Below, piece by piece: positions 30,914 to 39,637 of a stretch of DNA of 64,000 nucleotides. Every line of letters starts with the position of its first letter. The first letter of the stretch is position 1. Position numbers and translations under genes: made by a program. Source of the DNA: Acidovorax facilis (GTDB lineage Bacteria > Pseudomonadota > Gammaproteobacteria > Burkholderiales > Burkholderiaceae_C); the NCBI RefSeq assembly GCF_023913775.1, contig NZ_JAMXAX010000008.1, positions 31,255 through 95,254 on the forward strand. Direction: 5' to 3'. The notes beneath the pieces were generated by a model. The model was given only the letters and a program-made list of their open reading frames with translations. It made no database searches and was not told the origin of the DNA.

Positions 30914-31289
30914 GGGGGTCAGTGTAGAGGGGCCGCCCGTGCTCCGCTGGGCGCCTATTCGTGCCGCCGACAAGACAAGATGTAAGAAAAAAGTCAGTGT
31001 TCTTCCTGGCGGGCCGACCCGTGAGCGAGGGCAAGCCACAGGCTGCTTTGCGCGGGGTATCGCCTTCCAAAACCAGCAAGGGCGGGCGATGCCGTGCCTG
31101 CGCACCGTTGCCATGGGCGCCGCCGCAGGTCGCGATGCCCGAAAGCGTAGGCGTTTATACATAGGCATTAGTCCCAGTATCTACTGCGGGGTAGGGGGGC
31201 ATACGATGCACTGCGATCACAACGCATGCATGAGGACCTTGCTGGCCAAGGCTTCTTTCCCCAGCACCCAACGGAGCGACCCAGGCGCA
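30914..31289. promoter_or_regulatory. 376-bp divergent intergenic region (ABC exporter / LIV-type operon)
   Basis: No convincing gene lies here. The stretch 31150-31215 is less GC-rich than its surroundings and contains TTTATACATAGGCATTAG followed by CCAGTATCTACTGCGGGG and a G-rich run. It is the likely place for the promoter and an operator of the downstream importer operon, but I cannot name a -10/-35 pair or a regulator with confidence. Confidence 0.4.
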
Positions 31290-32060
31290 ATGAGCGACGT
31301 CATTCTTGAAACCCACAGCCTGACCAAAGAGTTCAAGGGCTTCACCGCCGTCAGCGATGTGAATCTGGCCGTCCGCCGGGGCTCCATCCATGCGCTGATC
31401 GGCCCCAACGGCGCAGGCAAGACCACGTGTTTCAACCTGCTGACCAAGTTTCTCACGCCCACCTCGGGCACCATCCGGTTCAACGGGCACGACATCACGC
31501 GAGAGCAGCCCGCACAGATCGCGCGCCGCGGCGTCATCCGCTCGTTCCAGATCTCGGCGGTGTTCCCCCACCTCACGCTGATGGAGAACGTGCGCCTGGG
31601 CCTGCAGCGCAAGCTGGGCACCTCGTTCCACTTCTGGCGCAGCGAGCGCACCCTGTCGCAACTGGACGACCGCGCGATGCAGTTGTTGACAGAAGTGGGC
31701 CTGGAAGACTTGGCCGACGAGGTGACGGTCAACCTGCCGTACGGCCGCAAGCGCGCGCTGGAGATCGCCACCACACTGGCCATGGAACCCGAGCTGATGC
31801 TGCTGGACGAGCCCACCCAGGGCATGGGCCACGAAGACGTGGACCGCGTCACCCAGCTGATCAAAAAGGTCTCTGCCGGTCGCACCATCTTGATGGTCGA
31901 GCACAACATGAAGGTCGTCTCCACCATTGCGGACCGCATCACCGTGCTGCAGCGCGGCGCAGTGCTGGCTGAGGGGCCCTACGAAGAAGTTTCGAACAAC
32001 CCACAGGTCATGGAAGCCTACATGGGCACCACCGACGGTCAACTCCAAGGAGCGCATTGA
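31290..32060 (+). CDS. LIV-type ABC transporter ATPase (LivG-like)
   Basis: A 256-aa ATPase of the branched-chain amino acid transporter family. Motifs: Walker A GPNGAGKTT near residue 40, Q-loop FQISAVFPHLTLMENV, Walker B ELMLLDEPTQGMG and switch His in MVEHNMKVV. The expected signature (LSGGE) is degenerate: the matching segment reads VNLPYGRKRALEIA, as is usual in LivG proteins, where it is often LPYGQQRRLEIA-like. It overlaps livF (TGATG). The importer probably carries an amino acid, amide or aromatic/organic acid; the sequence does not settle which. Confidence 0.9.
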   Translation: MSDVILETHSLTKEFKGFTAVSDVNLAVRRGSIHALIGPNGAGKTTCFNLLTKFLTPTSGTIRFNGHDITREQPAQIARRGVIRSFQISAVFPHLTLMENVRLGLQRKLGTSFHFWRSERTLSQLDDRAMQLLTEVGLEDLADEVTVNLPYGRKRALEIATTLAMEPELMLLDEPTQGMGHEDVDRVTQLIKKVSAGRTILMVEHNMKVVSTIADRITVLQRGAVLAEGPYEEVSNNPQVMEAYMGTTDGQLQGAH

Positions 32061-32773
32061 TGGCTGCCGCTCCCGCCCTCGAAATCAAGAACCTTGAAGC
32101 CTGGTACGGCGAGTCGCACGTGCTCCATGGTGTGGACATCGTTGTGCAGCCCGGCGAAGTGGTCACGCTGCTGGGCCGCAACGGCGCGGGCCGCACCACC
32201 ACCATGCGCGCCATCATGGGCCTGACCGGTGCGCGCAAGGGCTCGGTCAAGATCCATGGTGTGGAGACCATCCACATGGCCACGCACCGCATTGCGCACC
32301 TGGGCGTGGGCTACTGCCCGGAAGAGCGCGGCATCTTCTCCAGCCTGTCGTGCGAAGAAAACCTGCTCCTGCCCCCGGCACTGAAGACCGGCACGCCCGG
32401 CATGTCGGTGCAGGAGATCTATGCCATGTTCCCCAACCTGGCCGAGCGCAAGAACAGCCAGGGCACACGCCTGTCGGGCGGCGAACAGCAGATGCTGGCC
32501 GTGGCCCGCATTCTGCGTACTGGCGCCAAGTTGCTGCTGCTCGACGAGATTTCCGAGGGCCTGGCACCGGTCATCGTGCAGGCCTTGGCCCGCATGATCA
32601 TGATGCTGCGCGAGAAAGGCTACACCGTGGTCATGGTCGAGCAGAACTTCCGCTTTGCCGCACCGCTCGCCGATCGCTTTTATGTCATGGAGCACGGCCG
32701 CATCGTCGAAAAATTCGGCGCGTCGGAGCTGGAAGAAAAGATGCCCGTGCTGACCGAACTGCTGGGCGTTTGA
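32060..32773 (+). CDS. LIV-type ABC transporter ATPase (LivF-like), Arg in Walker A
   Basis: A 237-aa partner ATPase. The signature LSGGEQQMLAVARIL, Walker B LLLLDEISEGLAP and switch His-position segment VMVEQNFRFA (Gln in place of His, as in many LivF) are present. The Walker A loop reads GRNGAGRTTT: the lysine that normally contacts the nucleotide phosphates is Arg45 (codon CGC at 32192-32194). The LivG partner keeps its Lys. Whether Arg supports hydrolysis or this site is only structural is open; the rest of the domain is intact, so this is not a decayed gene. Confidence 0.9.
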   Translation: MAAAPALEIKNLEAWYGESHVLHGVDIVVQPGEVVTLLGRNGAGRTTTMRAIMGLTGARKGSVKIHGVETIHMATHRIAHLGVGYCPEERGIFSSLSCEENLLLPPALKTGTPGMSVQEIYAMFPNLAERKNSQGTRLSGGEQQMLAVARILRTGAKLLLLDEISEGLAPVIVQALARMIMMLREKGYTVVMVEQNFRFAAPLADRFYVMEHGRIVEKFGASELEEKMPVLTELLGV

Positions 32774-32830
32774 ATGCGCCCCGAAGTCTTGCTTCCCGTT
32801 TTCTTCAACCACACCCACAGGAGACAATCC

Positions 32831-34027
32831 ATGAAGAACAAACTCAAAACGCTGGCACTGGTGCTGGGCGCCGCTGGCCTGGCCACCTCGGCCGCGCATG
32901 CGCAAGACAAGGTCAAGATCGGTTTCATCACCGACATGTCCAGCCTGTACGCCGACGTGGAGGGCAAGAACGGTGCGGTGGCCATCCAGATGGCGATTGA
33001 TGATTTTGGCGGCAAGGTGCTGGGCATGCCCATCGAGCTGCTCACCGCAGACCACCAGAACAAGGCCGACATCGCGGCTTCCAAGGCCCGCGAGTGGATC
33101 GACACCCAGGGCCTGACCATGCTGTTTGGTGGCACCAACTCTGGCACAGCCCTGGCATCGGCCAAGGTGGCGGCCGAAAAGAAACGCGTGTACATCAACA
33201 ATGGCGCCGCCAGTTCGGCGCTGACCAACGACCAGTGCACGCCCTACACCGTGCACTATGCCTATGACACCGTGGCGTTGGCCAAGGGCACGGGTTCGGC
33301 CATCGTGGATACCGGCGGCAAGTCCTGGTACTTCCTCACGGCAGACTATGCGTTCGGCCATGCACTCGAAGCCGATACCAGCACGGTGGTCAAGGCCAAG
33401 GGCGGCACCGTGGTGGGCACCGTGCGCCACCCGCTCAACGCGTCCGACTTCTCGTCCTTCCTGTTGCAGGCGCAGAACTCCAAGGCACAGATTCTGGGTC
33501 TCGCCAATGCTGGCGGCGACACCATCAACGCCATCAAGGCTGCCAAGGAGTTCGGCATTGGCAAGAGCATGAAGCTGGCGGGTCTGCTGATCTTCATCAG
33601 CGACGTGCACAGCCTGGGCCTGCGCAACACCGAAGGCCTGCAATTCACCACCAGCTGGTACTGGGATCTGAACGACGACACGCGCAAGTTTGCCGCGCGT
33701 TTCTTCGAGAAGACCAAGCGCATGCCTACCGAAATCCAGGCGGCCGATTACTCCGCCACGATGAACTACCTCAAGGCCGTGGAAGCAGCCAAGACGGTGG
33801 ATGCCGACAAGGTCATGGCCACATGGCGCGGCATGAAGATGAACGACTTCTTTGCGTCGGGCCAACTGCGCCCCGATGGCCGTTACGTGCATGACATGTA
33901 CCTGATGGAAGTGAAGAAGCCTTCGGAGTCCACCAAGCCCTGGGACTACTACAAGCTCGTCAAGAAGCTGCCCGGCGACACGGTGTTCACCACCAAGGCT
34001 GAGAGCAAGTGCGCGCTCTGGAAGTAA
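32831..34027 (+). CDS. Periplasmic substrate-binding protein of a LIV-type ABC transporter
   Basis: A 398-aa LIV-binding-protein-like (type I periplasmic fold) protein. Signal peptide residues 1-24 end in AHA, then mature QDKVKIGFITDMSSLYAD. Two lobes are recognisable through KNGAVAIQMAIDDFGGKVLG, LFGGTNSGTALA and YFLTADYAFGHALEAD. This branch often binds aromatic or other organic acids instead of leucine; that is inference from the family. GGAG lies 9 nt upstream of the ATG. It sits between livF and livH, an order differing from E. coli. Confidence 0.88.
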   Translation: MKNKLKTLALVLGAAGLATSAAHAQDKVKIGFITDMSSLYADVEGKNGAVAIQMAIDDFGGKVLGMPIELLTADHQNKADIAASKAREWIDTQGLTMLFGGTNSGTALASAKVAAEKKRVYINNGAASSALTNDQCTPYTVHYAYDTVALAKGTGSAIVDTGGKSWYFLTADYAFGHALEADTSTVVKAKGGTVVGTVRHPLNASDFSSFLLQAQNSKAQILGLANAGGDTINAIKAAKEFGIGKSMKLAGLLIFISDVHSLGLRNTEGLQFTTSWYWDLNDDTRKFAARFFEKTKRMPTEIQAADYSATMNYLKAVEAAKTVDADKVMATWRGMKMNDFFASGQLRPDGRYVHDMYLMEVKKPSESTKPWDYYKLVKKLPGDTVFTTKAESKCALWK

Positions 34028-34125
34028 AGCCCTGAGCCGGATTCAACGCGCACAGCCGCCCAGATGGGCTGGCCTGGCGCGTTGTGCCCCCTGACCTGAA
34101 CCCCCTCCACCTGCCACTGCCTCCC

Positions 34126-35010
34126 ATGGAAATTTTTGGTGTCTCATTGCCGGGCCTGTTGAGCCAGCTCCTTCTGGGGCTGGTCAATGGGTCGTTCTAC
34201 GCCATCCTCAGCCTCGGCCTGGCCGTGATCTTTGGCCTGCTCAACGTCATCAACTTCGCCCACGGGGCGCTGTTCATGACGGGCGCCCTGATGACCTGGA
34301 TGGCGATGAACTACTTCGGCATCAACTATTGGTGGATGCTGGTGCTGGCGCCGCTGGTGGTGGGCTTGTTTGGGGTGTTGATCGAGCGCTTGCTGCTGCG
34401 CTGGATCTACAAGCTGGACCATCTTTATGGCCTGCTGCTCACGCTCGGCCTCACCTTGCTGATTGAAGGCGTGTTCCGCTCCATCTATGGCGTGTCGGGC
34501 CTGGGCTATGACACCCCTGAGCTGCTGGAAGGCGCGACCAACCTGGGCTTCATGATCCTGCCCAACTACCGGGCCTGGGTGGTGGTGGCCTCGGTGGTGG
34601 TGTGCCTTGCCACCTGGTATGTGATCGAGAAGACCAAGCTCGGCGCTTATCTGCGCGCTGGCACTGAAAACCCACGCCTGGTGGAAGCTTTCGGCATCAA
34701 CGTGCCCGTGATGGTGACCCTGACCTACGCCTTTGGCGCCGCGCTGGCTGCCTTCGCTGGCGTGCTGGCGGCCCCGGTCTACCAGGTCACGCCGCTCATG
34801 GGCCAGAACCTCATCATCGTGGTGTTTGCCGTGGTGGTGATTGGCGGCATGGGCTCCATCATGGGCTCCATCCTGACCGGGCTGGGCTTGGGCGTCATCG
34901 AAGGCTTCACCAAGGTCTTCTATCCGGAAGCATCGTCGACCGTGGTGTTTGTCATCATGGTCATCGTTCTCCTCATCCGCCCCGCCGGCCTGTTCGGCAA
35001 AGAAAAATAA
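34126..35010 (+). CDS. LIV-type ABC transporter permease (LivH-like)
   Basis: A 294-aa inner-membrane permease with about eight predicted helices. Conserved: LLLGLVNGSFYAILSLGLAV near residue 16, NVINFAHGALFMTGA near residue 39 and the EAA-like region TENPRLVEAFGINV near residue 181. The ATG at 34126 is used; an upstream GTG would add 14 Pro-rich residues not expected for the family. It pairs with the LivM-like permease 12 bp downstream. Confidence 0.92.
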   Translation: MEIFGVSLPGLLSQLLLGLVNGSFYAILSLGLAVIFGLLNVINFAHGALFMTGALMTWMAMNYFGINYWWMLVLAPLVVGLFGVLIERLLLRWIYKLDHLYGLLLTLGLTLLIEGVFRSIYGVSGLGYDTPELLEGATNLGFMILPNYRAWVVVASVVVCLATWYVIEKTKLGAYLRAGTENPRLVEAFGINVPVMVTLTYAFGAALAAFAGVLAAPVYQVTPLMGQNLIIVVFAVVVIGGMGSIMGSILTGLGLGVIEGFTKVFYPEASSTVVFVIMVIVLLIRPAGLFGKEK

Positions 35011-35022
35011 GGGGCAGCCAGC

Positions 35023-36024
35023 ATGAATCTCAAGAACACTGCCACCATCGGCTACGGCCTGCTACTGCTGGGCCTGATTGCCGCACCCTTCCTTGGTGCT
35101 TATCCCATCTTTGTGATGAAGCTCATGTGCTTTGCACTGTTTGCTTCGGCGTTCAACCTGCTGCTGGGCTACACCGGCCTGCTGTCATTCGGGCATGCAG
35201 CATTTTTGGGCGGGGCGGCCTACGTGGCGGGGCATGCCATCAAGGTGTGGGGCCTCACGCCCGAGGTGGGCCTGCTGCTGGGCACGGCCGGGGGGGCTTT
35301 GCTGGGCCTGCTGTTTGGCTGGCTGGCCATCCGCCGCCAGGGCATTTATTTTTCAATGATCACGCTGGCGCTGGCCCAGATGCTGTTCTTTGTGTGCTTG
35401 CAAGCGCCCTTCACCGGGGGTGAAGACGGCTTGCAGGGCGTGCCGCGCGGCAAGCTCTTTGGCCTGATCGATCTGAAGGACGATCTGGTCATGTACTACG
35501 TGGCGCTGGTCATCGTGGTGGCTGCGTTCCTCGTTATCGTGCGCACCATCCACTCGCCGTTCGGCCAGGTGCTCAAGGGAATCAAAGAGAACGAGCCCCG
35601 CGCAATCTCTCTGGGGTACGACACGCACCGCTTCAAGCTGCTGGCCTTTGTGCTGTCGGCTGCGCTTGCGGGGCTGGCGGGCTCCCTCAAGACGCTTGTG
35701 CTCGGCTTTGCCACGCTGTCGGACGTGCACTGGACGGCCTCGGGTCAGGTCATCCTGATGACGCTGGTGGGCGGCCTGGGCACACTGTCGGGCCCGCTCA
35801 TCGGCTCGGCCGTGGTGGTTCTGCTCGAAAACAAGATCGGTGAATTCGGCAACCTGCTGGCGGCGCTGACCAGCGTGGAGTGGTTCAAGACCCTGGGCGA
35901 ATCCGTCACCATGGTCACGGGGCTGATCTTCGTGATCTGCGTGCTGGCCTTCCGCCGGGGCATCATGGGCGAAATCATTGCCTGGCTGGCACAGCGCCGC
36001 GCGGGCAACACGGCAAAGCACTGA
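35023..36024 (+). CDS. LIV-type ABC transporter permease (LivM-like)
   Basis: A 333-aa inner-membrane permease. Conserved: FASAFNLLLGYTGLLSFGHA near residue 43, FGWLAIRRQGIYFSMITLA near residue 98 and the EAA-like loop KGIKENEPRAISLGYDTHRF near residue 185. Last gene of the importer operon (ATPase-ATPase-binding protein-permease-permease). GGGGCAGC precedes the ATG. Confidence 0.93.
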   Translation: MNLKNTATIGYGLLLLGLIAAPFLGAYPIFVMKLMCFALFASAFNLLLGYTGLLSFGHAAFLGGAAYVAGHAIKVWGLTPEVGLLLGTAGGALLGLLFGWLAIRRQGIYFSMITLALAQMLFFVCLQAPFTGGEDGLQGVPRGKLFGLIDLKDDLVMYYVALVIVVAAFLVIVRTIHSPFGQVLKGIKENEPRAISLGYDTHRFKLLAFVLSAALAGLAGSLKTLVLGFATLSDVHWTASGQVILMTLVGGLGTLSGPLIGSAVVVLLENKIGEFGNLLAALTSVEWFKTLGESVTMVTGLIFVICVLAFRRGIMGEIIAWLAQRRAGNTAKH

Positions 36025-36069
36025 CCCCGTCATGGCCCGCAACGGCGGGCTGCTACCTGGATGCTGCTC

Positions 36070-36106
36070 AAAAAGCCGCTGCCGCCCTCACAGGCGCAGC
36101 GGCTTT
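36070..36106 (-). terminator. Terminator between converging livM-like and attH-like genes
   Basis: An 11-bp perfect stem, AAAGCCGCTGC (36072-36082) with GCAGCGGCTTT (36096-36106), around a 13-nt loop. On the minus strand it is followed by five T residues, so it is a good rho-independent terminator for the gene above; on the plus strand only a short T run follows. The attH stop codon lies inside the loop. Confidence 0.75.
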
Positions 36107-37206
36107 GCATATCCGGTCATCTCCAGATAGCCCCGGCCCACGGGCTGTCCGCTGCCGTCCAGCAGGTCGGACAGCCCCTCCCAATAAATCGCGCCGCTGG
36201 ACCCACTGCTGTCCAGCTCCTGGTTGTCCAGCAGGGCGCGCACCTCAAACTGCCCCACCGGCGTCAGCACCCGCCACTGCACCGGGTAGCGCGCGCCGCT
36301 GTGCGGGCTGGTCCAGGTGCGCAGCGGGGTAAAGATCACGGCCTGCGCGCCAAACACCTGCACGGCCTGCCCGGGTGCCCGCCACGACCCTCCGGCCCAC
36401 AGCGCAGACCCATCCGCGCGCCGCAGGCGGAAGGCCGTGAGCGCGCTGCCATCGGCCAGGTTCATGCCGATCCAATCCCAGCCCTGGGCCTCGGGGTGCA
36501 TCAGCGCCTCGCTCCACTCGTGGTCCATCCACGCGCGGCCGGTGCCCGGCTCCACCGCCATGCGGCGGCCTGCGACTGTCAGGTGCCCGCTCACGGCCAG
36601 CTGCGGCTGGCTGTAGTAGTAGCTCGCCTGCGTGGCATCCGGCCCCTTGCGCGACAGGCCTTGCTGGCCCTGCAGCAGCACCGGCTGCGTGCTGTCGAAC
36701 TGCAGCTCCAGTCCCAGTTCGCCGCCGGTGATGCGCGTGGTGTAGCGGCTGCGCGGCGCCTCACCGGGAGTGCTGCCCGGCACATCACTGCGCTCCAGCG
36801 TCCAGTCCTGCAGCCGGATGCGCGTGTCCGCCTCGCTGGCCTGCGCCACGCCAAAACCCGCACGCGCAATGCGCTGGTCGTGCCGCAGGCGCTGGCCTTT
36901 CACGTCGGTGATGGCCGCATGCGCAAACAGCAGCTGCTTGGCCGCAAACGCCGACTGCAGGCCCTGCGTGGCGTCCACCCGCGACCGGAAAAACGTGAGC
37001 TGAAACCCCCACGGCTGGCCCTGCGCCTGCACATGGCCGGTGATGTACCACCACTCGGTGCGCAGCTCCAGGTGGCTACCGTGGTCGCGCGGGAAGGCCA
37101 GCGTGCGCGCAGGCAGCGCCTGCGCCATACCCGGCCAGAGCGCACCCAGCCCGGCTGCCTGCAGGCTGGCCCCCATCAGCCACTGGCGGCGTGTGGAGCT
37201 GTGCAT
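36088..37206 (-). CDS. AttH/CrtC-like secreted lipocalin-fold protein
   Basis: A 372-aa exported protein of the predicted secreted hydrolase / carotenoid 1,2-hydratase-like family. The N-terminus TRRQWLMGASLQAAGLGALW has a twin-arginine-like motif and a hydrophobic core ending near ALA. Family segments: RTEWWYITGHVQAQGQPWGFQ (start of domain), QLLFAHAAITDV, and EPGTGRAWMDHEWSEALM in the second domain. Genes of this family typically neighbour a FtsX-type permease and its ATPase; here those two lie 8 to 14 kb away on the same strand. No enzymatic role can be assigned with confidence. Confidence 0.82.
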   Translation of the reverse strand: MHSSTRRQWLMGASLQAAGLGALWPGMAQALPARTLAFPRDHGSHLELRTEWWYITGHVQAQGQPWGFQLTFFRSRVDATQGLQSAFAAKQLLFAHAAITDVKGQRLRHDQRIARAGFGVAQASEADTRIRLQDWTLERSDVPGSTPGEAPRSRYTTRITGGELGLELQFDSTQPVLLQGQQGLSRKGPDATQASYYYSQPQLAVSGHLTVAGRRMAVEPGTGRAWMDHEWSEALMHPEAQGWDWIGMNLADGSALTAFRLRRADGSALWAGGSWRAPGQAVQVFGAQAVIFTPLRTWTSPHSGARYPVQWRVLTPVGQFEVRALLDNQELDSSGSSGAIYWEGLSDLLDGSGQPVGRGYLEMTGYAKPLRL

Positions 37207-37255
37207 GGTGTGGGGATCGATGTACGGGATGGAATTGCGGGACGGGGCAGGGCGC

Positions 37256-38329
37256 TCAGCCCATCAATGCATCCACCTTCTGCTGCGCCGCCGAGCAATC
37301 GCCAAACGTACGGTCCACCCAGTCGGTGTCGAAGTACGTGGGCAGGTAGCGCTCGCCCGCATCGCACAGCAGCGACAGGATGGAGCCGCGCTCGCCCCGT
37401 TCACGCATCTCGCTGGCCAGCGCCAGCATGGCCACAAAGTTGGTGCCCGTGGACGGCCCCACACGCCGTCCCAGCAACTGCGACAGCGCGCGCATGGCAG
37501 CAACCGATTCGCAGTCCGCCACATCCACCATGCGGTCCACCAGCGTGCGGATAAAGCTCGGCTCCACACGCGGCCGGCCGATGCCCTCGATGCGTGAGCC
37601 CGGCGCTGTCAGCGCGGCATCGCCTGTGCGGTGGTAGGCGCTGAACACCGAACCCGCCGGGTCGGCCACACACACCTGCGTGGCATGGCGTTGGTAGCGC
37701 ACATAGCGGCCAACGGTGGCGCTGGTGCCGCCCGTGCCCGCGCCCACCACAATCCAGCGCGGGACAGGGTGCGGCTCGCGCGCCATCTGCGTGAACATGC
37801 TCTCGGCAATGTTGTTGTTGCCGCGCCAGTCGGTGGCCCGCTCGGCATAAGTGAACTGGTCCATGTAGTGGCCGCCGGTTTCGGCGGCAATGGTGCGGGC
37901 CGCGTCGTACACCGCGCCCGCGCTGTCCACGAAGTGGCAACGCCCGCCATGGAACTCGATTTGCGCAATTTTTTCGGGCGACGTGGTGCGCGGCATGACC
38001 GCCACAAACGGCAGCCCCAGCAGCCGCGCAAAGTAGGCTTCGCTCACTGCGGTGGAGCCGCTGGACGATTCGACGATGGTCGAGCCCTCATGCACCCAGC
38101 CATTGCACAGTGCATACAGAAACAGCGACCGTGCCAGCCTGTGCTTGAGGCTGCCTGTGGGGTGGGTGGATTCGTCCTTGAGGTACAGGTCAATGCCATG
38201 TACGGCAAAGGCAGGCAGGCGCAGTGGGATCAGGTGCGTATCGGCACTGCGCTGGTAGTCGGCTTCGATGCGGGCGATGGCTTCGTGGAGCCAGGGAGAA
38301 GCGGAGGGCTGTTTCTGCATGGGCTGCAT
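37256..38329 (-). CDS. PLP-dependent cysteine synthase-fold enzyme (possible L-cysteine desulfhydrase)
   Basis: A 357-aa fold-type II PLP enzyme. The PLP Lys lies in the [12 protein letters not shown] segment near residue 60; [14 protein letters not shown] near residue 88 corresponds to the substrate/Asn loop, though Asn is replaced by Ser-Thr; [14 protein letters not shown] near residue 195 is the phosphate-binding Gly loop. The pattern resembles the Cds1-type L-cysteine desulfhydrases more than CysK/CysM. The family is often found next to the AttH-like gene, as here (49-bp gap). A 7-bp hairpin (38321-38340) covers the first ATG; the ATG at 38320 is an alternative start. Confidence 0.8.
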   Translation of the reverse strand: MQPMQKQPSASPWLHEAIARIEADYQRSADTHLIPLRLPAFAVHGIDLYLKDESTHPTGSLKHRLARSLFLYALCNGWVHEGSTIVESSSGSTAVSEAYFARLLGLPFVAVMPRTTSPEKIAQIEFHGGRCHFVDSAGAVYDAARTIAAETGGHYMDQFTYAERATDWRGNNNIAESMFTQMAREPHPVPRWIVVGAGTGGTSATVGRYVRYQRHATQVCVADPAGSVFSAYHRTGDAALTAPGSRIEGIGRPRVEPSFIRTLVDRMVDVADCESVAAMRALSQLLGRRVGPSTGTNFVAMLALASEMRERGERGSILSLLCDAGERYLPTYFDTDWVDRTFGDCSAAQQKVDALMG

Positions 38330-38360
38330 TGTCGCAGCCCTCGTCGGGTCACCAGGGTGG

Positions 38361-39440
38361 TCAAAGCCCGTAGAACGCCTGGTTGGCCTCTATGCGCTGG
38401 GCTTGTGCCTCGGGGTAGCGGCGTTCGGCCAGCAGCCGCTGCAGAGCGGCACGGCCCAGATCGCGGTGGGGGGTGTAGAAGGCACTTACGGCCAGCTCAT
38501 CCAGTGCACGCCAGGCGTACACCTGCGTGTCCACAAAAAGAATGTCTGCGGGTTGCGCAATCTGCGACGCCTGCAGTGCAAACACCGTGGCGAGCGCATG
38601 TTCGCCGCGTTCGCGGTGGTAGCGGGCCAGTTCGCACAGCGGTTCAGCCCGCTGGGGGCGGGCTGCGTAGGCGGCCAGATAGGCATCGCGCACGGTGGCG
38701 GCGGGGGCCTGGTTGCGCTCGTGCAGCACGGCGATCTGGAACAGGGCGTACCAGCGCTCTTCTTCCCAGCCCCCCATATCCACCCGGCGCTGGTACCACA
38801 ACAAGCTGGGCTCGATCTTCCCGGCATCACGGCAGCTCTGGGCCAGGTAGAACACGTTGCGCGTGTTGGTGGGGTCGTCCCGCACGGCCTGCTCCAGCAA
38901 GGCCATGTCGCGCAGGTAAGTCTCCGGGTCGCGTGCGCGGGCGCCATCATGGGAGACGTGGATGACCGGCCCCTGCAGCGTTTGCCAGGGGCCGTGCTGC
39001 TTGGCGGTGAGGTATTCGTGCAGCACGCCTTCCCAGTGCCAGCCGATGCGTGTGGCAATCAGGCTGTTGCGCTGGTATTCCCAGCCGTCCATGTGGCAGG
39101 TCAGGGTGTAGCCGTCGGCCGAGAGCGCGGGCCAGGCAAATTCGGGTGGCACACGCAGTTGCTCGTCGGCATCAATGAAGAGCAGGTAGCCGCCATAGGG
39201 GCGTGCCAACTCCAGTGCTTCGTTGCGGTTGTGCGCAAAGTTCTTCCAGGGGCGCTCGAACAGGGTACCGGGAACGTCGTGCATGAACTCGCGGACGATG
39301 TCCTGCGTGCCATCGGTGGAGCCCGTGTCCACGATGACCCAGTGGTCTATCCAGGGCTTGACCGAAGCGAGGCACCGGGTGATCACCGGGGCCTCGTTCT
39401 TGATGATCATGTTGAGCACGACGGGGGGCATGTGTCGCAT
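38361..39440 (-). CDS. Family 2 glycosyltransferase with helical C-terminal domain
   Basis: A 359-aa cytoplasmic GT-A enzyme without signal or membrane segment. The first 110 residues hold the GT2 core: [33 protein letters not shown] and the metal-binding FIDADEQL (DxD-like). The rest (from about residue 180) is alpha-helical and TPR-like (for example [16 protein letters not shown] and [13 protein letters not shown]), the arrangement known in peptide- and protein-modifying GT2 enzymes. It lies 197 bp downstream of the collagen-like gene run on the same strand, so glycosylation of those Thr-rich proteins is an attractive inference. A role in lipopolysaccharide or capsule synthesis is the alternative. 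Confidence 0.82.
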   Translation of the reverse strand: MRHMPPVVLNMIIKNEAPVITRCLASVKPWIDHWVIVDTGSTDGTQDIVREFMHDVPGTLFERPWKNFAHNRNEALELARPYGGYLLFIDADEQLRVPPEFAWPALSADGYTLTCHMDGWEYQRNSLIATRIGWHWEGVLHEYLTAKQHGPWQTLQGPVIHVSHDGARARDPETYLRDMALLEQAVRDDPTNTRNVFYLAQSCRDAGKIEPSLLWYQRRVDMGGWEEERWYALFQIAVLHERNQAPAATVRDAYLAAYAARPQRAEPLCELARYHRERGEHALATVFALQASQIAQPADILFVDTQVYAWRALDELAVSAFYTPHRDLGRAALQRLLAERRYPEAQAQRIEANQAFYGL

Positions 39441-39522
39441 AGGTCTTCAGCGTGGGCTTTAGAGGCGGGGAATCCGGACCCCGGCAGATTGCGCGCAGGC
39501 CGGTGTTAGCAGTCTGCGCAGT

Positions 39523-39547
39523 CCCCGCCAGTTGTCCTCTGGCGGGG
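39523..39547 (-). other. GC-rich hairpin between collagen-like gene 1 and the glycosyltransferase
   Basis: CCCCGCCAG (39523-39531) and CTGGCGGGG (39539-39547) form a perfect 9-bp stem with a 7-nt loop. No T-tract follows on the minus strand, so it is more likely an mRNA stabilising or attenuating structure than a full terminator. Another perfect palindrome, CCGGCATATGCCGG, lies at 39609-39622, just after the collagen gene stop. Confidence 0.4.
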
Positions 39548-39637
39548 GCGGTGTCCCATCCTATCTGCAAGCAAGCAACCAGAAAGCCAAGGATCGCATT
39601 GATTGGGGCCGGCATATGCCGGGGCCGACCTCTTGAA

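Noticed and set aside
29480..30985. 501-residue plus-strand open frame opposite the ABC exporter
   Set aside because: His/Gly/Arg-rich composition is typical of antisense frames; the exporter has complete ATPase motifs.
32192..32194. LivF-like gene as a pseudogene because of its altered Walker A
   Set aside because: The frame is intact, all other motifs are conserved and it is tightly coupled to livG, so a functional variant is more likely.
36061..37554. 497-residue plus-strand open frame opposite the AttH-like and PLP genes
   Set aside because: Arg/Ala/Pro-rich with no domain, no ribosome site, and it spans two recognised genes and a terminator.
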